Program-made: the position numbers and the translations under genes
The notes under the pieces: model-generated
What the model saw: the letters and a program-made list of their open reading frames with translations, nothing else
What the model was told of the DNA's origin: nothing
Database searches by the model: none
Shown here: positions 44,363-51,758 of the stretch, piece by piece
Numbering within the stretch: the stretch's first letter is position 1
How the letters are laid out: each line of letters opens with the position of its first letter
NCBI GenBank assembly: GCA_041395865.1
Contig: JAWKZQ010000005.1
Span: 1 to 64,000, forward strand
Direction of reading: 5' to 3'
DNA: 64,000 bases
Source of the DNA: IMCC2047 sp041395865
GTDB taxonomy: Bacteria > Pseudomonadota > Gammaproteobacteria > Pseudomonadales > IMCC2047

Positions 44363-44470
44363 GTCGCGCTTGTTTTGTTGCCTAATGTTTCATGGGCGGC
44401 AGGCAAAGCTGCCAATACAACAATAATAATTAAAAAATAAGTAACACGATTATTAAGGGAATTACATCTT

Positions 44471-45043
44471 ATGATGAAGTTAGATTTTTTTGATATTGAC
44501 GCCGCTGATGAAATTGCAAAACCAGAAATGGTAGGGAGGGTTACCGGGGATTCCTCAGCGCTGGAAGTTTTTACCGACTTCAATGTCTATATGCCCCTGG
44601 TACTGGAAGAGGGCACCTGTGCCGTTGAGGCCGAAAAACAAATGCAAAAAGCGCACGTGCGCCTGAAGCTGGTTGTGGACTCGAAGGAAAATTTCCTGGG
44701 CGTTGTCAGCCTCGATAACCTGAATAACCAGGAAGTTATTAAACGCCTTTCCGAGGGTTATACGCGGGAAGAGCTGACTATTAACGAGTTTATGATTCCC
44801 AAGAAGAAGCTGAAAGCCTTTGATTACGACCAGATTGCCTGCGCAACCATCCGCAATGTGATTGAGGCCCTAAAGGAAAATGGCCAGCAGCACTGCCTGG
44901 TGCTGGACCGTAAGGAGCACAAAATCCGCGGTATTATTTCCGCCAGCGATATCGTCAGGAAACTTAAACTGCCGGTCAATATCATGACCGATGCCAGCTT
45001 CCTGGGTATCTTCAACACGGTTTACCACCCAGACGCGGTTTAA
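44471..45043 (+). CDS. CBS domain protein
   Basis: A 190-residue soluble protein made of a pair of CBS motifs: about residues 40-95 (HVRLKLVVDSKENFLGVVSLDNL) and 105-170 (QQHCLVLDRKEHKIRGIISASDI). CBS pairs bind adenine nucleotides and act as energy sensors, but no output domain is attached, so the target is unknown. AAGGGA lies 10 bases before the ATG. The neighbours give no functional hint. Confidence 0.85.
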   Translation: MMKLDFFDIDAADEIAKPEMVGRVTGDSSALEVFTDFNVYMPLVLEEGTCAVEAEKQMQKAHVRLKLVVDSKENFLGVVSLDNLNNQEVIKRLSEGYTREELTINEFMIPKKKLKAFDYDQIACATIRNVIEALKENGQQHCLVLDRKEHKIRGIISASDIVRKLKLPVNIMTDASFLGIFNTVYHPDAV

Positions 45044-45059
45044 GCGCTGGAACGTCGCG

Positions 45060-45094
45060 CCGGCCTGTCTTTGTGAATTCGCACAACAGGCCGG
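45060..45094. terminator. Long hairpin between the CBS and PEP-CTERM genes
   Basis: CCGGCCTGT (45060-45068) and ACAGGCCGG (45086-45094) are perfectly complementary, and TTGTG/CACAA inside extends the stem. No T run follows. It lies between converging genes, so a terminator role is likely but not proven. Confidence 0.55.
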
Positions 45095-45149
45095 GGTCGT
45101 TATCTGGCAGGAAAGTTTTGCACACCTTGCTTTTCTGCATGCCTTTCAA

Positions 45150-45773
45150 TTAGTCGGCAGTTTGCCCGGAAAACCTGCGCCGTCTCAGACGCCACCAACC
45201 CGCCAGCCCCAGGACGAGAAGAGCGAGAGAAGAGGGCTCGGGGATAGCGTTAATTTGAGCTGAAATAGTTACTCCATGTGAGGGTGTGTACTCTGGTGGA
45301 GCGAAGCCTAGAGCCAAAGCGCCAAACGCCTCGTAATCCGTCAGTTGTTCCGGGCTTGGTAAGGCATCGCTGGACAACATGAACATGCTGCTGTCCTCAA
45401 TGGCGAGAAGCGCATAGAGAATGGATAATCCTGGCAGTCCCGGTAGTGATAAACCGGAGCCTGCATAACTGCCACTGATCAGGAAAAAATTGTCGGTATT
45501 CTCCAGATCGTTCTCAACAACGAGAGAGCCGGGAGTTGTAGCGCTTTGTGAGCCAATGGAGATGGTCATCAACCCGTTGTACAAACCAACGTGAGGATTG
45601 CTGGAATAAAGCGGATCCTGGGGCGTTTCAGAATCAAGCGTCATTTCAAACCTGACAGGAATCTCGCCGGCTGAGAAAGATTGCAGTGCGATATCGAAGG
45701 AAAAATTTAATGGGGTGGCGTTAGCAGAAGCGGCAAAAAGGGTGAGCAGTAGAGCAGATAGTCGTTTTGTCAT
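45150..45773 (-). CDS. PEP-CTERM sorting domain protein
   Basis: A 207-residue exported protein. It has a signal peptide (residues 1-19, cleavage after ANA) and a C-terminal PEP-CTERM tail: IPEPSSLALLVLGLAGWW, then a basic RLRRRR cluster. Such tails are cut by an exosortase (EpsH/XrtA) in exopolysaccharide-producing Gram-negatives. The middle part resembles no family I recognise. No exosortase gene is in this window. A possible sigma-54 promoter lies upstream. Confidence 0.85.
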   Translation of the reverse strand: MTKRLSALLLTLFAASANATPLNFSFDIALQSFSAGEIPVRFEMTLDSETPQDPLYSSNPHVGLYNGLMTISIGSQSATTPGSLVVENDLENTDNFFLISGSYAGSGLSLPGLPGLSILYALLAIEDSSMFMLSSDALPSPEQLTDYEAFGALALGFAPPEYTPSHGVTISAQINAIPEPSSLALLVLGLAGWWRLRRRRFSGQTAD

Positions 45774-45820
45774 GAAGTGGTCGTCCCTGTTGGTTGTTTT
45801 TCTTCCTTGTAATTGGTAAA

Positions 45821-45836
45821 TGCAAAAAGCATTCCG
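45821..45836 (-). promoter_or_regulatory. Possible sigma-54 promoter of the PEP-CTERM gene
   Basis: On the minus strand the sequence CGGAATGCTTTTTGCA has the GG-N10-GC spacing of a -24/-12 promoter and agrees with the consensus at about nine of twelve fixed positions, about 48 bases before the start codon. It overlaps a short AAAAAGC/GCTTTTT repeat (45824-45842), which could instead be a terminator hairpin of the upstream ATPase gene. Confidence 0.5.
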
Positions 45837-45947
45837 CTTTTTAACGCGTTGTATTAATTGGGTTTTTTTGTTCCTTTATTTGCAGGTTGTAAAAAGAACT
45901 GACGTTTTCCGATAGGCTGGCGCGGCTTGAAAAACAGGGAAACGAGT

Positions 45948-46832
45948 CTAGCCGGCTGATGTTCGCACGCCCTGCCAGTAACGAATGAACTGCTCCGCAA
46001 CCCGGCCGCTGCGCGAGCCCCTGAGCAAGGCCCAGCGCAGGGCTTCCAGGCGGGTTGTTTCGCATTCGGAGGTTAGGGGCAGGGCTATCGCCTGCAGTTC
46101 GCTATCGATGACGGCTAGATATTCATCCTGGCTGAAGGCATGAAATGCCAGCCACAGGCCAAAGCGTTCGGACAGGGAAACTTTTTCTTCGCTGGTCTCA
46201 CCGGGGTGAATTTCACCGTCAATGGTTTGCATTTCGCGGTTTTCGCTCATGCGTTCCGGCATCAGGTGACGGCGGTTGGAGGTGGCGTAAATCAGGACGT
46301 TAGCGGGCGTGCCAGCTATGCTGCCGTCGAGCATGGATTTTAAGGCTTTGTAACTGGGGTCATCCTGCTCAAAGGACAGGTCATCGGTAAACAGGATAAA
46401 GCGTTCGGGGCGAGCCTCCAGCCGTTGCACAATGTCGGGCAGGTCAATCAGGTCGTGCCCTTCCACTTCGATCAGGCGTAAGCCCTGGTCCGCATACTGA
46501 TTCAGCAGGGCGCGAACCAGCGTCGATTTGCCGGTGCCGCGCGCCCCCCACAAAAGCACATTGTTAGCGGGTTTTCCCTGCAGGAACTGCTCAGTATTAC
46601 GCATGACCTGGGTTTTTTGCCGGTCAATGTTGAGCAGCTGCGACAGGGGTCCGCAGCGGGGCGTTTGTACAGCCTGAAGCGAGCCGCGACCGTTACGCAT
46701 CCGCCAGCGGTAGGCTGCAGCGCTCCAGTCGGGGGCGGCGGCCTGGTCTGCGATGCCCTGTTGTTGCGCAAGGTGATCGATCAGGCGGTCGAGCTTATTC
46801 AGCAAGGCGGCTTGAAAATCCGACTTTTTCAT
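45948..46832 (-). CDS. AAA-type ATPase of the DUF815 family
   Basis: A 294-residue P-loop ATPase. Walker A is LLWGARGTGKST (about residues 92-103); Walker B is FILFTDDLSF, with D-D replacing the more common DE; a sensor region IYATSNRRHLMPERM follows, then a DUF815-type C-terminal part rich in Leu and Arg. The function is unknown. The ATG at 46832 is preferred because AAGGAAATCAG precedes it; an ATG 8 codons upstream has no such site. The next gene upstream encodes a small membrane protein. Confidence 0.85.
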   Translation of the reverse strand: MKKSDFQAALLNKLDRLIDHLAQQQGIADQAAAPDWSAAAYRWRMRNGRGSLQAVQTPRCGPLSQLLNIDRQKTQVMRNTEQFLQGKPANNVLLWGARGTGKSTLVRALLNQYADQGLRLIEVEGHDLIDLPDIVQRLEARPERFILFTDDLSFEQDDPSYKALKSMLDGSIAGTPANVLIYATSNRRHLMPERMSENREMQTIDGEIHPGETSEEKVSLSERFGLWLAFHAFSQDEYLAVIDSELQAIALPLTSECETTRLEALRWALLRGSRSGRVAEQFIRYWQGVRTSAG

Positions 46833-46880
46833 TCTGATTTCCTTATGGCTGATCAATAAGAGCAGGGTTTAAAGCGGTGC

Positions 46881-47273
46881 TCACCGGGCGAACCGGATAG
46901 CCAGTGCGGTCACGACACCCCACACCCAATTAAAGAACAGCACTAATAACGGGGTCAACAGCCCCAGCTCCAACCCGGCGATGCCGTAACGGGTTTTGTA
47001 GGGAAAAACCACGAAAAGCTGCACCAGCGTTGGGAACAGGCTTAACAGGGTTCCTTTTAGCAAGGGGCGGGATTGCAACATCGGCAGGATGAACAGCAGG
47101 CCCCAAAGCCCGCCCCATACCAAACGAGGGTAGAGCCATGCCGGTGTCAGCGACGGGGAGATGGCAACGCCCAGCGAAGCCGAAATGCCCAGATCGCCGA
47201 ATAGCCAGACGGTCAGGCTGTTTGCCAAGGCGCCGAGCGTGCCGGCGGCAAAGAAAATCATGAGTTTTTTCAT
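46881..47273 (-). CDS. Hypothetical small membrane protein
   Basis: A 130-residue protein with about four hydrophobic helices and almost no charged loops (GTLGALANSLTVWLFGDLG at the N-terminus, FNWVWGVVTALAIRFAR at the C-terminus). I do not recognise a characterised family. It lies between the META-domain lipoprotein and the DUF815-type ATPase on the same strand, with short gaps. Its codon use resembles its neighbours, so it is probably a real gene. Confidence 0.75.
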   Translation of the reverse strand: MKKLMIFFAAGTLGALANSLTVWLFGDLGISASLGVAISPSLTPAWLYPRLVWGGLWGLLFILPMLQSRPLLKGTLLSLFPTLVQLFVVFPYKTRYGIAGLELGLLTPLLVLFFNWVWGVVTALAIRFAR

Positions 47274-47348
47274 TGTTAATCCTGAAGGGAAGTTAATGCG
47301 CCAGGGGCGTTCTGGTTATTTACAGCAGGTTAGACGGCTCATAGCGAT

Positions 47349-48688
47349 TCAGCGCGCAATAATTTGGCGTTGATCGCTGCTTTCGAGAATCAGCGCGCCA
47401 TCCTGGCGAATATCGAAGCGGATGACCTGGTTCAGCAGATCGAGGAAATGTGTTTCCTGATTATTCAATGCGGGGGCGCAGGCCATTTGGGTGGATGCTA
47501 TCTTTTCAACGGTAAGCTGCTCCCCGGTGAGCTGGAAACTTCCCCGGTAGTTGTTGCAGCCGGCACGGCCGTAAACCTGGCGGTTATCGGTAAAATTAAG
47601 GGTAATGCGCGACATGTCGATGATGCCTTTGGCGTCGATATCCTCAACTACCCATTCACGGGCTTGCAGCAGGGAGGCGGGCGAACCAGCACAGCCTTTC
47701 AGGGTATGACCATCCTTGTTCACCTGAACGCTTTGTGGGTAGGGCATGCCGGACATGCTGTCATGACAGAGTGAATGATTAACCGTCACCTCCAGCTGGT
47801 TGGCGCTCGAATTTGCCGTATAACGGTAGCCATTCTCAAGCGGAATCGGCTGCGGACGAGGGCTGGCAAACAGTTTTTGCCCGTAATTCGTGGTCAGCTC
47901 AATGCTGCGCTCGGAAATTTCCAGCAACCAGGCGGGTTCGTTACCATACGCCCTCAAAGGCAGCGTTTCGAAATCCGTTTTCGGGGCCAGTTGCTGGCAT
48001 ATCGGGTAACGGTTGAGACCAACTTGCAGTAACGCACGATTGCCCTTGTTCCAGAACGACAGGTACTGGGATGCATTTTTTGGGGTTTCATAGCGGGCAC
48101 CGGAGGCTGAAATCACTTGCTGCAAGTGGTAATTGACGCCGTCCATCTCCAGTAACAACCTGTTTTCGGCTGGGCGAATCCGCACTTTCTGGTTGCCGCA
48201 GATGAATACCCAGGGTTGGTTCGTCGATTCAGGAGCCGTACTGGCCGTTGATGTCCTCACCAACAGCAATGTGCCCATTGTGTTCCGGGGCTGGTTAATG
48301 TCGATCAAGTGAACCGTGTCGGTGGTCCATAACAGCTGGCCGGAGGGAGCATGAATCGTGCCGCGAACGGAATAACGCCCTTCGGGTTTGAGTCGGTCGC
48401 TTTTAACGCTCAGGGTAAAAGGGAGCGGTACCTGACGACCTTCGCTTAAAAGGATTGCTGTGCGAGAACCGGCGCTGAACGATCGGCAATGGAGATATCG
48501 CTCAGGGTGACGGTAATGCGGCTTTGCGGCGGGAGGGCAATGCGTTCTCGGTAGGCCAGGCTGCCTTCGATGGATAGCGAATCCTTGGCGGAGAGGGGCT
48601 GCGTTGATGTTGATTGGGGGAGTTGGCTACAGGCGCCAAGCCCGATCAGGATCATCATCGACAGGACAAAACGTATTTTTTTGGACAC
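47349..48688 (-). pseudogene. Lipoprotein with YbaY, MliC and META (HslJ) domains, frameshifted
   Basis: Read from the GTG at 48688 (AGGAGG upstream), the protein has a lipobox (LIGLGAC) and a YbaY/YscW-type domain (EGSLAYRERIALPPQSRITV), then stops after LAQQSF. The other frame, open down to 47349, continues the same domain (EGRQVPLPFTL, PEGRYSVRGTI), then an MliC-like lysozyme-inhibitor domain (VISASGARYE, FWNKGNRALLQVG) and a META domain (RAGCNNYRGSF, STQMACAP). Adding one A in the CAATCC near 48451 joins both into about 446 residues. A base-calling error is likely. The gene is divergent from the cytochrome b561 gene. Confidence 0.85.
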
Positions 48689-48778
48689 AGGCTCAGGCCT
48701 CCTTGCTAGGGTGTATGCATCAACGGCTTATTATGCGCCAGGGGGCCGGAAACGCAACGGCCACCAGCCTTCAAACGG

Positions 48779-48796
48779 ATAGGACATATGTCCTAT
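48779..48796. promoter_or_regulatory. Perfect 18-bp palindrome between divergent genes
   Basis: ATAGGACATATGTCCTAT is fully self-complementary. It lies about 90 bases from the start codons of both the lipoprotein (left) and the cytochrome b561 gene (right). Size and symmetry fit a dimeric regulator; the membrane LuxR protein encoded just downstream is the obvious local candidate, by inference only. Confidence 0.65.
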
Positions 48797-48884
48797 AGCC
48801 CGAATTAGGGGCCTTTTGCCCGATTCATCTTTTCGTAAAAGCCCTTAAATTACGTGATAAATGTTACGTTTGCTGGAGGGCAAA

Positions 48885-49478
48885 ATGAAAGAACGCAATT
48901 ACGACTACCCGCTTTACGCCAAGTTCCTGCATTTGGGGCTGGCTGTGTTTGGCGTGGCGGCTTACCTGACGGCCGAAATGGCAGAGGAGGGAGCCGGGTC
49001 CACGGGTTTCCTGGTGCATGCCTATCTTGGGCTTTCGCTGGCAGCCTTTATGTTGATGCGAATCTTGCCAGGGGTGGCAAGCCGGGGGCCATTGAAATTT
49101 TCCGGCTGGGGGCTGTTTTCCCGGCAGCAGTGGAAAATGGTTTTCGAGGATATAATCGGTCTGCTGAGACTGCGAGTTCCTGAGCGCGGCATGCACGAGG
49201 GCATGGCGGGTTTGGTTCAGGTTTTTGGATTGCTGCTCTTTGCCTGGATGGGGCTTACCGGCTCAGCAATGTTTTTTATTGGCATAGAACCTGAAACAGA
49301 CTTGATCGAAGCCATTGAAGAACTGCATGAAATCGGCGAAGGTATGGTCCCGCTCTATCTGTTTTTACATGTTGGCGCCGTGATTGCTCACTCGCTGATA
49401 CGTCGACCGGTGTGGCAACGCATGTTGTCTTTCAGGTCTGCCGATAACCGTAAAATGGAGGAGCATCGACCCCTGTAA
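48885..49478 (+). CDS. Cytochrome b561-like membrane protein
   Basis: A 197-residue integral membrane protein with four hydrophobic segments carrying His residues at probable heme b positions (FLHLGLAVF, VHAYLGLSLAAF, LHEIGEGMVPLYLFLHVGAVIAH shared across the last part). This fits the b561/Ni-hydrogenase cytochrome b superfamily, which moves electrons within the membrane. The ATG at 48885 has GGAGGG before it. A membrane LuxR regulator follows after 15 bases, so the two are probably one operon. The redox partner is unknown. Confidence 0.8.
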   Translation: MKERNYDYPLYAKFLHLGLAVFGVAAYLTAEMAEEGAGSTGFLVHAYLGLSLAAFMLMRILPGVASRGPLKFSGWGLFSRQQWKMVFEDIIGLLRLRVPERGMHEGMAGLVQVFGLLLFAWMGLTGSAMFFIGIEPETDLIEAIEELHEIGEGMVPLYLFLHVGAVIAHSLIRRPVWQRMLSFRSADNRKMEEHRPL

Positions 49479-49493
49479 CTAAAGCGAGGCGCG

Positions 49494-49970
49494 GTGAAAC
49501 TCAGTAATTATCTTCCGGCTGTTGTGCTGGTATTGGCAGCTTTATTTTTTGCCTATGACATCGTCGCCGATTTTTTCAGCCAGGATGAGGATACACTGCA
49601 CATCCTGGTTGAAATGCTGGTGTTTATCGCCATGTCGCTGGTGTTATTTCGCGAGCTGCGCCATGTTACGGCCTTAAACCGGGCCGTTGCTGAACAGCGA
49701 TCGCAAATGGCGCGGCTCTCCGGTGATTTAATGGCCGTGATGACAAGCCAGTTTGACCAGTGGGGGCTATCGCCTTCGGAAAGCGAAGTGGCGATGCTAT
49801 TGATAAAGGGACTTTCGATGAAGGAAATTTCCGAGCTGCGCAATGTGAAGGAAAAAACCGTGCGCCAGCAGGCCACCAGCATCTATGCCAAATCCGGCTA
49901 TGCCGGGCGCCACGAACTGGTGGCGCACTTTATTGAAGACTTGATGAATGCCGGTGAGAAAAACGGCTAG
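49494..49970 (+). CDS. Membrane-bound LuxR-type transcriptional regulator
   Basis: A 158-residue protein with two N-terminal hydrophobic helices (residues 5-23 and about 36-52), a short coiled segment, and a C-terminal LuxR/GerE helix-turn-helix (LSPSESEVAMLLIKGLSMKEI, continued by VKEKTVRQQATSIYAKSG, about residues 95-140). There is no receiver or ligand domain, so it resembles a one-component regulator that senses through the membrane or its neighbour cytochrome. The start is a GTG with GAGGCGC upstream. The 18-bp palindrome at 48779-48796 is a candidate target. Confidence 0.82.
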   Translation: MKLSNYLPAVVLVLAALFFAYDIVADFFSQDEDTLHILVEMLVFIAMSLVLFRELRHVTALNRAVAEQRSQMARLSGDLMAVMTSQFDQWGLSPSESEVAMLLIKGLSMKEISELRNVKEKTVRQQATSIYAKSGYAGRHELVAHFIEDLMNAGEKNG

Positions 49971-49976
49971 TTGTTG

Positions 49977-50462
49977 CTAGAAAAAATACAAACCGTGCGA
50001 GCCCGCCACCGCGCCCAACACCGCCAGCAGGCTCAGCGTCAGCAGCAGGATATGCATCCACTGCAGGCGTACAAAGGTTTTATGGCTGCGGGTTTGGGCC
50101 TGCTCGCGAAACCAGCGATGCAGAAACAGCGGCTCCAGTATAAACAGCACCAGTGTGAAGATCAGCCACACCAGCGTCATCAGGTGTACCCACCAGAATT
50201 GCGGTTGCAAATAGCGATCCCAGGCATCCATGTAGGCCAGCATATAGAAACCGGAAAGGCCGGTAATCAGCGTGCTGATTTTAGCCTGCCAGCCGAAACG
50301 CCCCTCCAGCCATTCAAACAGCGCCTGCCGGTCGTTGAGTTTATCAATTTTCCTTACCGCTGGGATCAGCACCGTTGTCACGAAGGCAACGCCGCCAATC
50401 CAGAAAATCACACCAATCACGTGAAGCACGCGGGCCAGAACAAAGGAGGTAAAATCTTCCAT
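49977..50462 (-). CDS. CopD-like/DUF2269-type membrane protein
   Basis: A 161-residue protein with four hydrophobic helices. The first is VLARVLHVIGVIFWIGGVAFV, with the His and WIGG pattern seen in CopD and related heme- or copper-linked membrane proteins, and the last pair carries LEPLFLHRWF and LQWMHILLLTLSLLAV. The function is unknown. It lies 91 bases downstream of the HPP gene on the same strand and converges on the LuxR gene with a 6-base gap. Confidence 0.75.
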   Translation of the reverse strand: MEDFTSFVLARVLHVIGVIFWIGGVAFVTTVLIPAVRKIDKLNDRQALFEWLEGRFGWQAKISTLITGLSGFYMLAYMDAWDRYLQPQFWWVHLMTLVWLIFTLVLFILEPLFLHRWFREQAQTRSHKTFVRLQWMHILLLTLSLLAVLGAVAGSHGLYFF

Positions 50463-50553
50463 CGGTTTTTGTTGTTTCCTGCCAGAACCTTAAAACAGCC
50501 ATCATAGCGATGTGTTTCGGTTTTTTCTTTGATCCAGGTCTTAATCGGGCCAA

Positions 50554-51063
50554 CTACCAGTACTTAGGGTAACGGTCGTTGCGGCTCAGGTTGTTGTAAA
50601 TTAGTGCCACCAGACCGACAAGCAGGGCGCCGATCAGCGTAGGGAACAGTAAAAAATCCCAACCGGGCTGGGTCAGGAAAACAATAACCGGGTTCGAACC
50701 GGCTGGGGGGTGAACGGTACGGGTCGCCATCATCAGTGCGATAGCGGTGCCGACCGCCATCGCCACCGACCACCAGGTGGGGCCGCACAGCGTCAGGAAT
50801 ATTAACCCCACCAGCGAACTCAGGAAGTGGCCTGCGATCAGGTTGCGGGGTTGCGAGAAGGGCGCCTCGGGGAAGCCGAACAGCAGTACGCAGGATGCCC
50901 CGAAAGAACCCAGCACCAGCATCATTTGAAGGTTCTGTGCCAGCCCGGCGACCAGTGCAATGGCTGCGAAACCGCCCAGCCAGGCCAACATAATCGCTTT
51001 TATGCTTGGCTTGGGGGGTAGTGCGATGCCTTCGCCCTGCAGTTTTTTAATGAATTCTGTCAT
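50554..51063 (-). CDS. HPP family membrane protein
   Basis: A 169-residue protein with four transmembrane helices and the HPP-type stretch TRTVHPPAGSNPVIVF, which names the family; GSFGASCVLLFGFPEAPFSQPRN is also typical. Some HPP proteins are linked to nitrite transport, but no such context exists here. The ATG at 51063 follows GGAAAGACGC; a longer ORF upstream has no support. It is divergent from the tetR gene and shares an intergenic operator with it. Confidence 0.85.
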   Translation of the reverse strand: MTEFIKKLQGEGIALPPKPSIKAIMLAWLGGFAAIALVAGLAQNLQMMLVLGSFGASCVLLFGFPEAPFSQPRNLIAGHFLSSLVGLIFLTLCGPTWWSVAMAVGTAIALMMATRTVHPPAGSNPVIVFLTQPGWDFLLFPTLIGALLVGLVALIYNNLSRNDRYPKYW

Positions 51064-51086
51064 GCGTCTTTCCTTATTCGATGATT

Positions 51087-51136
51087 GGAGACTGAGTTGT
51101 CTACCTGTGGTGCAAATGGTAGACAACTCGGTCTCC
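51087..51136. promoter_or_regulatory. Paired TetR-type operators between the HPP gene and tetR
   Basis: The 19-mer GGTAGACAACTCGGTCTCC (51118-51136) recurs on the opposite strand at 51087-51105 with one mismatch. Each copy contains AGAC-N6-GTCT (51089-51102 and 51121-51134), the size of a TetR-family half-site pair, and the two are 32 bases apart, three helical turns. They lie 23 bases from the HPP start and 37 from the tetR start. Confidence 0.7.
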
Positions 51137-51173
51137 TCGTGTCAACATCACTTTTATTTGAATCGAGTTCGGT

Positions 51174-51746
51174 ATGACGGAAAAGCGCCAGGCACTGGTC
51201 GAAACGGCTTTCAAACTTTTTTACCGTAAGGGCGTTCATGCGGTGGGTATCAACGAGATACTGGCTGAGACCGGCATTGCCAAAAAAACCCTCTATCACC
51301 ACTTTGCCAGCAAAAACGAACTGATTTCTGCGGTTGTCGCCTACCGGGATCAGTGCTTCTGCAACTGGCTGACAGGCGAACTCATCAAGGCTGCGCCCGG
51401 CATGGCAAAAATCGAAGCACTGTTCGACGCGCTGGGTGACTGGTTTAACGACAGGGCGGAGGTCCTGTTACCCTTTCGTGGCTGTTTCTTTATCAACGTC
51501 AGCGGCGAGTTCAGCGACCCTGCCGATCCTGTGCATCGCCAGTGCCAGCAGCACAAGGAAAATATCGCGGCGCTAATCAAGGCGCAGGTCAGCACCCTGG
51601 ATATTGCTGCCGACCAAATTCAACCGCTGACAGATTCACTGTGTTTGCTCAAGGAGGGGGCTATTGTGCTGGCGCATGTGCAGGGGGATAAAAAAGCGGC
51701 CCAGAAAGCGAAAGAAGCGGCGGAGGCATTGGTTAACCACCATTGA
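51174..51746 (+). CDS. TetR/AcrR family transcriptional regulator
   Basis: A 190-residue repressor-type protein. The helix-turn-helix is typical: ALVETAFKLFYRKGVHAVGI, then INEILAETGIAKKTLYHHFASKNELI (about residues 7-50). The C-terminal ligand domain is helical and has several Cys (CFCNW, RGCFFINV), but no recognised ligand site. It is divergent from the HPP gene with paired operator-like repeats between them, so autoregulation and control of the HPP gene are likely. The stop converges on the NACHT gene with a 12-base gap. Confidence 0.9.
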   Translation: MTEKRQALVETAFKLFYRKGVHAVGINEILAETGIAKKTLYHHFASKNELISAVVAYRDQCFCNWLTGELIKAAPGMAKIEALFDALGDWFNDRAEVLLPFRGCFFINVSGEFSDPADPVHRQCQQHKENIAALIKAQVSTLDIAADQIQPLTDSLCLLKEGAIVLAHVQGDKKAAQKAKEAAEALVNHH

Positions 51747-51758
51747 TGGTCGAATCAA

